Of a stretch of DNA of 64,000 nt, positions 34,702 through 44,542 are shown in pieces; the stretch's first letter is position 1, and the number at the start of each line of letters is the position of its first letter. The notes beneath the pieces were generated by a model that ran no database searches, had not been told where the DNA came from, and saw nothing but the letters and a program-made list of their open reading frames with translations. Source of the stretch: Candidatus Iainarchaeum sp. (lineage in GTDB: Archaea > Iainarchaeota > Iainarchaeia > Iainarchaeales > SKW153); contig JAOAJD010000001.1 in the NCBI GenBank assembly GCA_026414365.1, positions 62,001 to 126,000 of the forward strand. The letters run 5' to 3'. A program made the position numbers and the translations under genes.

Positions 34702-36471
34702 TCATTTCTCTTTAATAATTTTTACACCAAGTTCTTTAAGCTGATCATCAGAAACTTCACTAGGTGCATTATCCATAAGAGAAACACATGCTTTATTTTT
34801 TGGGAATGCAATTACATCTCTTATAGAATCAGCACCTACTAATAGCATAACTAATCTATCTATACCCAAAGCAATTCCACCATGAGGTGGTGCTCCATAG
34901 CTAAAAGCTTCCAATAGAAAACCAAACTTTTTCTTTGCATCCTCTTCTGTAATTCCTAATATACTAAAAACTTTATTTTGTATATCTCTACGGTGTATTC
35001 TTATACTACCACCACCCAACTCGACTCCATTTAGCACAACATCATAACTTCTACTTTTTGCCTTTAATGGGTCTTTATCTAAAAGTTGTAGATCTTCTAA
35101 CACAGGTGAAGTAAATGGATGGTGTACTGCATTTATTTTTTGTTCTTCTTCACTCCACTCAAACATAGGGAAATTAACAACCCATAAGAAACAGTATTCG
35201 TCTTTTCTTATAAGGTTTAACATTTTACCTATCTGCAACCTTACTTGGCCCAAAGAATTGCAACAAATACTCCACTCGTCAGCAACAATAAAAATTAAAT
35301 CACCTGCCTTAGCTTTTGTTTTTTCTATTGCTTTTTTAATTTCTTCTTTAGTTAAGTGTTTTACAATCATAGAATCTATTCCATCTTCCAAAACTTTTGC
35401 AGTAACTAAACCTTTTGCACCATAAAGCCTAGCAGTATCCATTAATTTATTAAGATCACTTTTAGAAAACTTCTCAGATCCATTTGGAACTACTATTGCT
35501 TTTATACTACCCCCTGAATTTAACACATTTTTAAATATAGAAAAAGATGAATCTCGGAAACATTCAGAAATATCTATTAACTCTAAATCAAATCTTAAAT
35601 CTGGCTTGTCGGAACCAAACCTATTCATTGCTTCATCATAAGTCATTCTAATAAAGGGTGTTTTTATATCAATTCCTTTAATCTTCTTAAAAATCTCCTT
35701 GAGACAACCTTCTACCACACTATAAATATCTTCTTCATCTATAAAACTCATCTCAATATCTAACTGTGTGAACTCCGGTTGTCTATCTGCTCTCAAATCT
35801 TCATCTCTGAAACATCTAGCTATTTGGAAATATCTATCAAAGCCACTAACCATTAATATTTGTTTAAACAACTGTGGACTTTGAGGCAAAGCAAAAAATT
35901 TACCTTTGTGCACTCTACTTGGTACAAGATAGTCTCTTGCTCCTTCAGGAGTAGATTTTGTTAATATTGGAGTTTCCACCTCAATAAAATTCAAAGAATC
36001 GAAATAATCCCTAATAACTTTAATTATTTTATATCTTAAAATCAAATTTCTTTGCATATCTTCTCTTCTCAAATCTAAATATCTGTAAGCTAATCTAACA
36101 TCTTCGTTAGCTAAAACCTTAGAAGATATTTCCAAAGGCAGAGGCTGTTTTGCTGGATTTAAAATAGTAACCTCCTCCACCAAAACTTCAACTTTGCCTG
36201 TAGAAATCTTTGGATTCTCTGTACCTTTTGGCCTTAAAGCAACTTTACCCTTAACTGCAACTACAAACTCTTTACTAATGGATTGAGCAACACTATGAGC
36301 CTCTTTACTTATTTCTGGATTAAAAACAACTTGAGTAATCCCATATCTATCCCTTAAGTCTAAAAAAATTAAATTACCATGATCTCTTCTATTATGAACC
36401 CACCCGTTCAAGATTACTGTTTTACCTACTATTGATTCATTTGCATCATTACAGGTTACTGTTCTTTTCAA
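34702..36471 (-). CDS. aspS: Aspartyl-tRNA synthetase, bacterial type
   Basis: The 589 residues far exceed the roughly 430 of archaeal AspRS. The N-terminal OB domain ([22 protein letters not shown]) is followed by motif 2 ([20 protein letters not shown]), an inserted GAD-like domain between motifs 2 and 3 (about 290-420), the [10 protein letters not shown] block, and motif 3 ([16 protein letters not shown]). This is the bacterial architecture. Clustered with gatCAB, it is probably non-discriminating, charging both tRNA(Asp) and tRNA(Asn). The start is TTG with GGAGGGG upstream. Confidence 0.95.
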   Translation of the reverse strand: MKRTVTCNDANESIVGKTVILNGWVHNRRDHGNLIFLDLRDRYGITQVVFNPEISKEAHSVAQSISKEFVVAVKGKVALRPKGTENPKISTGKVEVLVEEVTILNPAKQPLPLEISSKVLANEDVRLAYRYLDLRREDMQRNLILRYKIIKVIRDYFDSLNFIEVETPILTKSTPEGARDYLVPSRVHKGKFFALPQSPQLFKQILMVSGFDRYFQIARCFRDEDLRADRQPEFTQLDIEMSFIDEEDIYSVVEGCLKEIFKKIKGIDIKTPFIRMTYDEAMNRFGSDKPDLRFDLELIDISECFRDSSFSIFKNVLNSGGSIKAIVVPNGSEKFSKSDLNKLMDTARLYGAKGLVTAKVLEDGIDSMIVKHLTKEEIKKAIEKTKAKAGDLIFIVADEWSICCNSLGQVRLQIGKMLNLIRKDEYCFLWVVNFPMFEWSEEEQKINAVHHPFTSPVLEDLQLLDKDPLKAKSRSYDVVLNGVELGGGSIRIHRRDIQNKVFSILGITEEDAKKKFGFLLEAFSYGAPPHGGIALGIDRLVMLLVGADSIRDVIAFPKNKACVSLMDNAPSEVSDDQLKELGVKIIKEK

Positions 36472-36540
36472 AAAATCCCCTCCAAAACACGAAAAAAAAC
36501 ATCAAATGTTATTATGCAATATAAAAAAATATCCAGAGAT

Positions 36541-37266
36541 TTAATTAATAATCTTATTATTTTTACTATTTACGTAAAAACACGATTTAGATAAAAAACA
36601 ATCTCTGCAAAGAGGCTTTTTTTTGCAAAACTCTTTACAATGAACCACTATCAGAGCATGATATTCTTTAAATAGAAACACCTCCTTTTCTATATGGTTC
36701 TCTATATAATTTCTATATTCATCATAGTCATTAAAACTAACCCTTAAAAATCTCTCCAAAACTCTCTTAGTATAAGCATCCACAACAAATATTGGCTTAT
36801 TTGCAGCGTATAATATAATTGAATCTGCAGTCTCTTTACCTATACCTTTTAAAGAAAGGAGCTTATCTCTCAACTCTTGTAAGGGCAGAGAAAGAAATTT
36901 ATTGATATCCCCGTCATAATTCTTCATTAAAAAGTTGCAAAAGTTTTTGATTCTCTCAGCTTTCTGATTAAAATATCCGCTCGATCTAATCAATGATGCT
37001 AAATCCTTTTTGTCTATAAATGAAAGTTTTTTAGTGTCAATAAATTCATTTTCTAATAATCTTAGAATAGCTAACTCTGCATTTTTCCAATTTGTATTTT
37101 GGGCTAATATTGCACCTATGCATATCTCAAGCTTTTGATGCCCTGTTAATTTCTTTAATCTTTTGTATTCTATTTTATTACTTTTGTTACTAACAGGCCA
37201 CCAATTCTGGATACCGTAATAGGAAGATAAAAGCTCATACAACTTAAAGATGTTTTGCTCTTTCAT
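36541..37266 (-). CDS. HhH-GPD family DNA glycosylase with Fe-S cluster
   Basis: The helix-hairpin-helix and catalytic region LKGIGKETADSIILYAANKPIFVVDAYTKR contains the conserved Asp (VVDAY). The C-terminal Cys cluster CKKKPLCRDCFLSKSC would hold a 4Fe-4S cluster. The KETAD/Y pattern is that of the endonuclease III-related MpgII/MIG-like branch (3-methyladenine or mismatch glycosylases) rather than classical Nth, which has Lys in the hairpin. It excises damaged bases. The length of 241 residues is normal. Confidence 0.88.
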   Translation of the reverse strand: MKEQNIFKLYELLSSYYGIQNWWPVSNKSNKIEYKRLKKLTGHQKLEICIGAILAQNTNWKNAELAILRLLENEFIDTKKLSFIDKKDLASLIRSSGYFNQKAERIKNFCNFLMKNYDGDINKFLSLPLQELRDKLLSLKGIGKETADSIILYAANKPIFVVDAYTKRVLERFLRVSFNDYDEYRNYIENHIEKEVFLFKEYHALIVVHCKEFCKKKPLCRDCFLSKSCFYVNSKNNKIIN

Positions 37267-37310
37267 TTAAAAATATATCATCAAAAAAATAATTAAACAC
37301 GATGCAAAAA

Positions 37311-37320
37311 GTATATATAG
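37311..37320 (+). promoter_or_regulatory. TATA box for the CorA-like gene
   Basis: GTATATATAG lies 23-32 bases before the ATG at 37343, with no ribosome binding site between. This fits a leaderless mRNA. Confidence 0.55.
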
Positions 37321-37342
37321 TTAATGTAAAAATTATTTAGAT

Positions 37343-38443
37343 ATGGTGAGCCATCAAAAAGAAAGCAACAAAAATGGAGAATCCCTCTTTGGTATGATAT
37401 TGGAAAAAAGAGGTTTTTGTTCTGTTTTAAAAAATAATGGTGAGACTGAGATTATTAATTCTGACAATGTGGAAACTTTTTCTAGTTATATAAAAAAGAA
37501 AAACTTTTGTTGGGTTGACTACGTATTAGAAAATTTTCATAAAGAAACACCAGAAGTAGCAAAAAAACTTGGTTTTAGTGAGAATTTAATAACTACTCTG
37601 ATGAAAGAACCGAAAGGTGGTTATTTAGATCTTGATAGAGAAATGGGCTTATTGTTGCCAGCAATAATAGTAAAAGGATTCGATGTAAAAACAGAGCCCT
37701 TAATCATTCTCATAAAAGAAGGACTTGTAGCAACACTCCACACAACAGAAGTAAAGAGATTCTTCAGGATGAGAAGATATGCAAACATATTCATGAAAAA
37801 ACTGTCTAACCTAGATATGAAAGATAAAATAACGATACTCTTAATTAGAATAATTGACGAAAATAATTCAAGAAACTTTGACCACCTGAGAGAGATTGAA
37901 GAAAAGGGAGATGATTTAAGTCAAAAATTAGCTGACGTAAAATATTCTAAGATATTATTTGCAAAACAAATTCCTGAAATGAAGCATGCATTAACTTTGT
38001 ATTTAGGTGGTCTATGGTCTACTTTAGATGTTTTGTATTCTTTAAGATATGGAGATGCTGAGCTTCTTACTGATGATCAAAATCTTTTAAATAGAATTAC
38101 TGGTCTGATATCAGAAGTAACTGCACACATTGGTTTAGCAGAACATCTAAGTGAAGTCTTAGTAAGCGGCTTAGAGGTTTTACAAACTATATACAATAAT
38201 CAACTCCAGATGCTTAACAACAGACTATCTTTGTTAATGAGTTATTTGACTATAATAGGTACTGCCTTGCTAGTGCCTAACACAATTGCTACTGTTATGA
38301 GCATACCTGTATTTGACTATGAAGCAATTGGCCAAACTAATTATATGATACTGATTATAGTATCTACAATATTATCTGGTGCTTTGGCTTGGTGGTTTAT
38401 TAAAATGAAAGGATTAATACCTGACAATGGAGATATAGTCTAA
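37343..38443 (+). CDS. CorA-like divalent cation transporter lacking the GMN motif
   Basis: The architecture is CorA-like: an alpha/beta cytosolic domain (about 1-130), a long helical stalk (about 130-300), and two C-terminal transmembrane helices (about 297-320 and 333-352). The end of the first helix reads VPNTIATVMSIPVF, where CorA has VPxTxIxGxYGMNF, so the GMN selectivity motif is replaced by SIP. The loop FDYEAIGQTN is acidic, as in CorA. Ion selectivity is therefore uncertain, and an altered transporter is possible. Fold assignment is good, function less so. Confidence 0.8.
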   Translation: MVSHQKESNKNGESLFGMILEKRGFCSVLKNNGETEIINSDNVETFSSYIKKKNFCWVDYVLENFHKETPEVAKKLGFSENLITTLMKEPKGGYLDLDREMGLLLPAIIVKGFDVKTEPLIILIKEGLVATLHTTEVKRFFRMRRYANIFMKKLSNLDMKDKITILLIRIIDENNSRNFDHLREIEEKGDDLSQKLADVKYSKILFAKQIPEMKHALTLYLGGLWSTLDVLYSLRYGDAELLTDDQNLLNRITGLISEVTAHIGLAEHLSEVLVSGLEVLQTIYNNQLQMLNNRLSLLMSYLTIIGTALLVPNTIATVMSIPVFDYEAIGQTNYMILIIVSTILSGALAWWFIKMKGLIPDNGDIV

Positions 38444-39420
38444 AAAAAACCAAAGAAATTAGCTAAGACTTTTTGTTTTTTTGTTAATGGAAAAGCATTA
38501 ATAGATAACTTTTTTCTAATATATTTGGCTAAAATCTCCGAATGGCCGTGATAAGTAAAGACCAGTTTCGGAGAGGATTCTTTAACATAATGTAATAATT
38601 GTTTAAAATCAGCATGATCGCTAAGTTCAAATCTTTTATATCTTTTCACAGGTTGGCCTGTTGCCAAAGCTACACTAATCTTTTTCTTAATTTGATGGGA
38701 TAAAGCCTCAACAAGAGAATTATCTATTAGATTTATTGGCAAAATAGCGACATTAGAATCTGAGAAATTATTATCTAACAGAATATAGTCACCTAAAGAA
38801 AAACCAACTTTTTCTATTAATCTATTTTTTTCAAAAATTGTTTTATAAACGAGGGGGGCACAAGATAAATACTCGTTACAAAATTTAGTTAATTCTTGTG
38901 CTTTACCTATAGAATAACCTCCTAAAATAACAAAGTTGTTATCTGCTAACATATCTTTTGCCCATTTTGCCATATCGTTATAAATTTCTTCCCTATCTTT
39001 GAATTCGTAATTAGGCAAGCCATAAGTAGATTCTATTACTAATATATCCGAACTCAGTATGTCTGCTGGCTTAGTTATAAGACTCTCCTGTAACTTAAAA
39101 TCTGATGTTATGGCAATTGAATTACTATTCTCAACCATAACTTGAATAGCCCCAGGAATATGACCAGAATTATAAAAACTTAAAGACACATCTCCAAAAC
39201 AAAGTTTTTTATCTAAACCAACCAAATTAAAATTATCTCTGATAGAATTGCTAACAAAATATGCTGTCTGCTCAGTTAAATAATAATTATTATTATTTTT
39301 CACTCTGGCATGGTCACTGTGTGCATGAGTAACAATTATCTCTTTGTTCTTTACTTTTAGAGAGTCAATAAAAATTTCTCTTTTTGCTTCCAACTTTATT
39401 CCATCACAAAGATACAACAT
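38440..39420 (-). CDS. Metallo-beta-lactamase/beta-CASP-like nuclease, short form
   Basis: The zinc-binding signature THAHSDHA is at about 31-38, and further metal ligands occur in NSGHIPGA, ITSDFK and TYHGHSE. The segment SDHADFKQLLHYVKESSP resembles the final beta-CASP motif block (DHADxxxL). The protein has 326 residues, shorter than full beta-CASP RNases. It resembles the Cft2/exonuclease-like family found in archaea, possibly with RNA- or DNA-processing activity. It converges with the CorA-like gene, overlapping its stop by four bases. Confidence 0.8.
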   Translation of the reverse strand: MLYLCDGIKLEAKREIFIDSLKVKNKEIIVTHAHSDHARVKNNNNYYLTEQTAYFVSNSIRDNFNLVGLDKKLCFGDVSLSFYNSGHIPGAIQVMVENSNSIAITSDFKLQESLITKPADILSSDILVIESTYGLPNYEFKDREEIYNDMAKWAKDMLADNNFVILGGYSIGKAQELTKFCNEYLSCAPLVYKTIFEKNRLIEKVGFSLGDYILLDNNFSDSNVAILPINLIDNSLVEALSHQIKKKISVALATGQPVKRYKRFELSDHADFKQLLHYVKESSPKLVFTYHGHSEILAKYIRKKLSINAFPLTKKQKVLANFFGFF

Positions 39421-39442
39421 AAAACTAAGAATAAGTTAAAAA

Positions 39443-39452
39443 ATATATATAA
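39443..39452 (+). promoter_or_regulatory. TATA box for the 39474 gene
   Basis: ATATATATAA lies centred about 26 bases before the ATG at 39474, with no ribosome binding site, so transcription probably begins at or next to the start codon. Confidence 0.55.
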
Positions 39453-39473
39453 GTATGGGTTTCACTTTAATGT

Positions 39474-40592
39474 ATGATTGAATTAGCTTTGGATAAATTA
39501 CATAATCAACTAGATGAATTACAAAATAGGATTAGAGAAAAGGCATGGAGATCATTAAATCCAAAAGGATTTGTTTTTGTACTTAATAATACTATAAATG
39601 ACATAGAAGACATAATGCAAACTCTAAATTCTATAAAAAAGGAATACGAAAGAGAAGGATTAACTGATTATCCAGAAATTAATGAATATTTAGAAAAAGG
39701 TAAAGATATTCTAAATTTGCTTAAAAAAAATAGAGATCTGGAAAAAGAGAAGATAGAAAACTTAGAGAATAATGATCAAAGTATAGAGCCACAAAAGGAC
39801 CTTTACTCTTCTTTAGAACAAAGCGTCTTAGAATTTTTACTTAAAACAAGATACCTAGCAGATAGATTAAACATATATGAAAGAAAAAGAGGAGAACATC
39901 CAGTACTTTCAAATCCAAAAAGGACAGTAATTGAACTACTAGAAAAAAAAGAAGGAGAATTTTCAGAATTAAAGAAAAAATATGAAGAGCTAAGATCTAA
40001 AACTCATCTTGGGTTGCTAGAAGAAAAGACAGTAGCAGATTTGGAAAAAGAATTTTATGATGAGATTAGAAAGCAAGATGTCGAAATAAAGATAATAGTA
40101 AATAATATAAACTCCTTTGAAAAAGAGCTCGAAGAATTAGGTAATAAATATAAGAAAATTAGAGGCATGCTTTCAAAAATGGAAGAAATAAGTGAAAAAC
40201 AAATAAACTTGGCGTCCGAACTTGTAAAACAATTAAAAAAAGAGAGGGATTACGCAAAAAGAGTTTTGTTAGACATCGAAAATGAAACATTGAAAATTAG
40301 GAGTGCATACTCAAAAGAACTTTTAGCACTAGAACAAGAAAAAGAGATTGCAAGAGAAGAGGCTTATCAAAAATATAAGACTAATCTTGGAAAATTAAGA
40401 AAAGAGATAGAGCAAAAAGATGAGCTAATAGCAGATTTAAGGAAAATAATTGAAACAAGAGAAGAAAAAATAAAATTGTTGAATAAAAAGATAGCAGAGT
40501 TAGAAAAGATTCAAAAAAGAGAAGAAAAGGAAATTGAAAAATTAAAAGATCAAGAACAAAAATATCAAAAAGAAAAAAAGAATGATGACTAA
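39474..40592 (+). CDS. Long coiled-coil protein, unknown
   Basis: I do not recognise this protein. Nearly all of its 372 residues are charged helical heptads, interrupted by a linker near 95-150 (NNDQSIEPQKDL, then RLNIYERKRGEHPVLSNPK). The last 150 residues are a continuous Lys/Glu coiled coil. No signal peptide, membrane segment or ATPase motif is visible, so it is not an SMC-type protein. A scaffold or cytoskeletal role is possible but not shown. It appears monocistronic. Confidence 0.6.
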   Translation: MIELALDKLHNQLDELQNRIREKAWRSLNPKGFVFVLNNTINDIEDIMQTLNSIKKEYEREGLTDYPEINEYLEKGKDILNLLKKNRDLEKEKIENLENNDQSIEPQKDLYSSLEQSVLEFLLKTRYLADRLNIYERKRGEHPVLSNPKRTVIELLEKKEGEFSELKKKYEELRSKTHLGLLEEKTVADLEKEFYDEIRKQDVEIKIIVNNINSFEKELEELGNKYKKIRGMLSKMEEISEKQINLASELVKQLKKERDYAKRVLLDIENETLKIRSAYSKELLALEQEKEIAREEAYQKYKTNLGKLRKEIEQKDELIADLRKIIETREEKIKLLNKKIAELEKIQKREEKEIEKLKDQEQKYQKEKKNDD

Positions 40593-40650
40593 TTTTAATA
40601 AATTATCCAGAAGGATTATAGATAATTCTAGACAAATAGTTTAGATTTTT

Positions 40651-41553
40651 CTATATTAGACCCAAATCTTTCAAAACACTATCAATTTTTTTCTTACTCT
40701 CATCTGTAACATCTACTAATGGCAATCTTGGAACACCCACATTTATTCCTTTCCTCTTCAATGCATAATGCAAAGGACAAGGATTAGTTTCTATAAACAA
40801 AACATCAAACAAAGGTTTTAGTTTGGTATTTAATTTCTCTGCTTTTTCATAATTGCCTTGTAGAGCATAAGATATCATTTCAGAAACTTCTTTAGGAGCA
40901 ACGTTTGCAGCCACTGAAATACAACCCTTACCACCAGCCTTTATTATATCATAAGTTAGAGCATCATCTCCACTTATCACTGCAAAATCTAAATCAGAAG
41001 TTAATTCAATAACTTTTTTTATCTGAGCTAAATTACCAGAAGCCTCTTTTATACCTATAACATTACTATAATCTTTCGCTAACCTATATACAGTTTCCGG
41101 CTCTACATTTTTTCCTGTCCTGCCAGGCACATTATAAACTATTATCTCTCCATCTATAGACTCTGCTATCTTAGCGTAGTGTTGATAAATTCCTTCTTGA
41201 GTTGGTTTGTTTTGATATGGTGAAATTTGCATGTGAATATTAACACCAACATCCTCAATCTTTCTAGCTAACTCTATTGCTTCTCTAGTACAATTACTCC
41301 CATCACCAGCTATAACTAACACCCTCTCTTTTGCATATTCTCTAGCTTTGGCAATAAGTTCAATTTGTTCATTGACTGTTAACGCGGCCGCATGCCCTGT
41401 ACAACCACTTGGTACTATACCATTTACACCTCCTTTAATCACAAATTCTATTAGTTGTTTTAAAGCTTCATAGTTTATTGCATGATTTAACCTATTACCA
41501 TCTTCTTTCATAGGTGTCGGCAAAGCAGGGAAAGTACCTTTGATATCGACCAT
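40651..41553 (-). CDS. dapA: 4-hydroxy-tetrahydrodipicolinate synthase
   Basis: The Schiff-base Lys is in VIGIKEASGNLAQI, and YNVPGRTGKNV contains the Tyr and Arg of the active site. The pyruvate-binding motif, usually GTTGE, reads GCTGH (PSGCTGHAAAL), so the first of the two Thr is Cys and the Glu is His. It condenses pyruvate with aspartate semialdehyde in lysine synthesis. GAGGAGG precedes the ATG. It follows dapB by about 32 bases. Confidence 0.93.
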   Translation of the reverse strand: MVDIKGTFPALPTPMKEDGNRLNHAINYEALKQLIEFVIKGGVNGIVPSGCTGHAAALTVNEQIELIAKAREYAKERVLVIAGDGSNCTREAIELARKIEDVGVNIHMQISPYQNKPTQEGIYQHYAKIAESIDGEIIVYNVPGRTGKNVEPETVYRLAKDYSNVIGIKEASGNLAQIKKVIELTSDLDFAVISGDDALTYDIIKAGGKGCISVAANVAPKEVSEMISYALQGNYEKAEKLNTKLKPLFDVLFIETNPCPLHYALKRKGINVGVPRLPLVDVTDESKKKIDSVLKDLGLI

Positions 41554-41585
41554 TAAAAACCCTCCTCAAACAAAATCATAAAAAT

Positions 41586-42341
41586 TTAAGAATATCCTTC
41601 AATAATCTCGTCAAAAATATCACTGAAATTATAAAAGCCTTTCTTACCTCGTATCCATTCAGCAGCAATTAAAGCTCCTGCAGCAAAGCCTCTTCTTGTT
41701 CTTGCAATATGTGAAAGTTCAATACTATCAGCAAAAGAATCGAATATTACTGTGTGGGTACCTGGTACAAAGCCACCTCTCACACTAGCAAAATGAAATT
41801 CATCTGGGCATATTGCTCTATCAAGCATAGTATAAACGACCTTTTTCTTCTTTGAAAAGTTTTTAACTAGAATATCGGAAATTGATTTTGCAGTACCACT
41901 TGGTGAATCTTTCTTCATCTTGTGATGTATTTCATAAGCCAAAACATCATAGTCTTCAAACTTATTTATCAACTTAGACGCATCTTTAATTATTTTATAG
42001 AATATATTAACACCCAAAGAAAAATTAGATGCATAAATTAAACCTATGTTATGATCTAAAGCTATTTTCCTAACCTTATCTATCTCGTTATACCAACCTG
42101 TTGTACCAACAACAATATCTTTGCCTAGAGAAGCAACTCTCTTTATATTATCTATAACTACATCAGGAGTAGTAAAATCTATGCATACATCAACATCCTT
42201 CAAGGATTCTTTAGATATCTCCTTAAAGTTTGCCTCCTTAGCAACTGGATCTATAATTGAGGAGACTGTTATTTTTCTCTCATCTGCTAGCTCTTTTATT
42301 TCTCTACCCATTTTCCCAAAGCCTATCAATGCTACATTCAT
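41586..42341 (-). CDS. dapB: 4-hydroxy-tetrahydrodipicolinate reductase
   Basis: The product has an N-terminal Rossmann domain (VALIGFGKMGREI), the GTTGW loop and the catalytic HHKMKKDSPSGTA block, which define DapB. It reduces the DapA product with NAD(P)H. Its length of 251 residues is normal. GTGATAGT precedes the ATG. It is the first gene of the minus-strand dapBA unit and is divergent from the dapL gene across about 150 bases. Confidence 0.97.
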   Translation of the reverse strand: MNVALIGFGKMGREIKELADERKITVSSIIDPVAKEANFKEISKESLKDVDVCIDFTTPDVVIDNIKRVASLGKDIVVGTTGWYNEIDKVRKIALDHNIGLIYASNFSLGVNIFYKIIKDASKLINKFEDYDVLAYEIHHKMKKDSPSGTAKSISDILVKNFSKKKKVVYTMLDRAICPDEFHFASVRGGFVPGTHTVIFDSFADSIELSHIARTRRGFAAGALIAAEWIRGKKGFYNFSDIFDEIIEGYS

Positions 42342-42493
42342 ACTATCACATAAAAATATAATATACTAAAAAAATTCCTTTTGAAAACTATTTTAAAAGT
42401 AATTTATTTACGAATTTCGTAATAAGAAAATAACTTTAATCCTTACTAAAGAATCAATTTTATAACCCTAAACCATTTTTAAGTGTGATAATT

Positions 42494-43687
42494 ATGTTTA
42501 GTAAAAATAGAGGAATGGAAAGGATAATGAAACAACCATATGCTTTTGACGTCGTTGAGCAAAATAAAGAATTGGCAATCAAGAAATTTGGGAAAGAATA
42601 TATTATTGATTTTGGAATAGGAGATCCGTCTGATCCAACGCCAGAAGAAATAAGAGAAAAGTGCAAAAAAGCAGTTGACGAGAGAAAGGATTCTGGATAT
42701 CCCCAAACACTAGGTCATTTTGAATTTAGAGAAGCTGTTTGCAAATGGATAAAAAAACGGTTTAATGTTTCTTTAAGTGAAAATGATATTATAGCAACAT
42801 ATGGTGCCAAATATGCTTGTTTCCATATTCCTTTATGCTTTACTAACCCAAATAATAATGATTTTGTACTTATTCCTAACCCTGGGTATCCCCCATATAC
42901 TGAAGGAACTCTTTTAGCAAATGCAGAACCATACTACCTAAACTTAACTGAAGACAATAATTTTGAGCCTAATGTTGAAGAAATAGAAAAAGATGTTGTC
43001 AAAAAATCAAAAATAATTTTTGTTAATTCTCCCCACAGTCCAACAGGAAGAATATACAAAAAAGAGAAACTTAAAGAAATAGTAGATTTCTGCATAGATA
43101 ATGAAATAATTTTAGTTTCAGACGAATGCTATTCAGAACTGTATTTTTCAGAGAAATCAATGTCAATACTAAATATAAAGAACGCTGAAGATTGTGCAAT
43201 AGTATTAAACTCACTATCGAAAAGAAGCATGATGACTGGGTATGCTGTTGGTTTTTACGCATCAAAAAACGAAGATTTGTTAAAAACATTTAAAGTATTA
43301 CAACAAAAAAGTGTACAAGGGGTTGCTACTTTCATACAAGATGCTGCTGCTTTTGCTTACCTAGAAGATAAACACGTTGAGAAAATGAGAAATGAATATA
43401 AGAAAAGAGTAGAAATAATGGTAGAAGCATTAAGATCTATCGGCTGTGAAGTAAGTATGCCAGAAGGTACATTCTATATATGGACAAAAACACCTAAAAA
43501 CAAAAACCCATTAGAGTTTTCTAGAGAGTTATTGCTAGAAAAAGGTATAAACAGCACACCAGGCAATTTGATATCTAAAGAGTTTAAAGGAAAAAATCCA
43601 GGAAAAGACTATGTGAGATTTGCAATGGTGCAATCTATTGAAAAAACAAAAGAAGCTGCAGAGAGAATTTTAGAATTAAAAAGATAG
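42494..43687 (+). CDS. dapL: LL-diaminopimelate aminotransferase-type PLP enzyme
   Basis: The protein is a fold-type I class I/II aminotransferase. The PLP-binding Lys lies in NSLSKRSMMTGYAVGF, with NPGYPPY, NSPHSPTGR and SDECYSELYF as further PLP-site motifs. Its position between dapB (divergent) and dapF-lysA (downstream) implies conversion of tetrahydrodipicolinate to LL-diaminopimelate in one step. A succinyl-DAP (DapC) role is the alternative, but no dapD or dapE is visible here. The ORF track starts at GTG 42485, which belongs to the GTGAT ribosome binding site, so ATG 42494 is preferred. Confidence 0.85.
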   Translation: MFSKNRGMERIMKQPYAFDVVEQNKELAIKKFGKEYIIDFGIGDPSDPTPEEIREKCKKAVDERKDSGYPQTLGHFEFREAVCKWIKKRFNVSLSENDIIATYGAKYACFHIPLCFTNPNNNDFVLIPNPGYPPYTEGTLLANAEPYYLNLTEDNNFEPNVEEIEKDVVKKSKIIFVNSPHSPTGRIYKKEKLKEIVDFCIDNEIILVSDECYSELYFSEKSMSILNIKNAEDCAIVLNSLSKRSMMTGYAVGFYASKNEDLLKTFKVLQQKSVQGVATFIQDAAAFAYLEDKHVEKMRNEYKKRVEIMVEALRSIGCEVSMPEGTFYIWTKTPKNKNPLEFSRELLLEKGINSTPGNLISKEFKGKNPGKDYVRFAMVQSIEKTKEAAERILELKR

Positions 43688-43707
43688 CTGAATTCTTAGT
43701 GATGAAG

Positions 43708-44529
43708 ATGAAAATAAATTTTTCAAAGATACATGGTTTGGGAAATGATTTTATTGTTATAGACGAAGAAGAAAAAGAAATTGTAAATGCAAAAGCTGAA
43801 TTCTCAAGAAAATACTGTGAAAGGCATAGAGGAATAGGAGCAGATGGAGTTCTTTTTATGCAAAAATCTAAGAAAGCTGATTTTCTTATGAGGATATTTA
43901 ATGCTGATGGCTCAGAAGCAGAAAATTGTATAAATGGTATAAGATGTATAACTCTATTCAAAATGCTTAAAGATATTGAGAGAGGGATAAATAAAGACGA
44001 ATACTTAGTAGAAAGTAAAGCCGGATTAAATAAATTAAAAGTTGTAAAAAAGAATAAGAATAAAGTTATGTTTGAACTAAGTTTCCTAGGAAAAGCTGAA
44101 GTTATAGAAAAAAACAATATAAAAATTTTTGGAGAAGATATTGAATATATTTTTGTAGATGTTGGCAATCCTCATGCAGTGTTTTTCATAAAAAGTTCTA
44201 TAGAAAATTTCGAAGTTGAGAAATTTGGTCATCTAATAGAATACCATGAAAGATTCAAACCAAAAAGGACAAATGCAGAATTTGTAAACGTATTAAACAA
44301 AAATAAGGCTTTAATCAGGATACATGAAAGAGGTGCATGTGAAACAATGGCATGTGGCTCTGGAAGTATTGCAGTTTATTTAGCGGGATTGAAAGAAGGC
44401 ATCTTCAGCGACAAAGAATTTGTTGAGATTCAACAACCAGGAGGAAGCTTATATATAAAGAAAGAAAGCAACATTATTTTACTTAGAGGCGAAGCGGAAA
44501 AAGTTTTTGATGGTATTTTAGAAATTTAA
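43708..44529 (+). CDS. dapF: Diaminopimelate epimerase
   Basis: Both catalytic Cys are present, one in AENCINGIRC (commonly ENxCGNGxRC) and one in CETMACGSGSIA. The N terminus FSKIHGLGNDFIVID is typical. It converts LL- to meso-diaminopimelate. The family length of about 273 residues is matched with the start at ATG 43708, after GTGATGAAG. The track start 43699 is nine bases longer. It is 20 bases after dapL. Confidence 0.96.
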   Translation: MKINFSKIHGLGNDFIVIDEEEKEIVNAKAEFSRKYCERHRGIGADGVLFMQKSKKADFLMRIFNADGSEAENCINGIRCITLFKMLKDIERGINKDEYLVESKAGLNKLKVVKKNKNKVMFELSFLGKAEVIEKNNIKIFGEDIEYIFVDVGNPHAVFFIKSSIENFEVEKFGHLIEYHERFKPKRTNAEFVNVLNKNKALIRIHERGACETMACGSGSIAVYLAGLKEGIFSDKEFVEIQQPGGSLYIKKESNIILLRGEAEKVFDGILEI

Positions 44530-44542
44530 TAAGGTGTTATAA

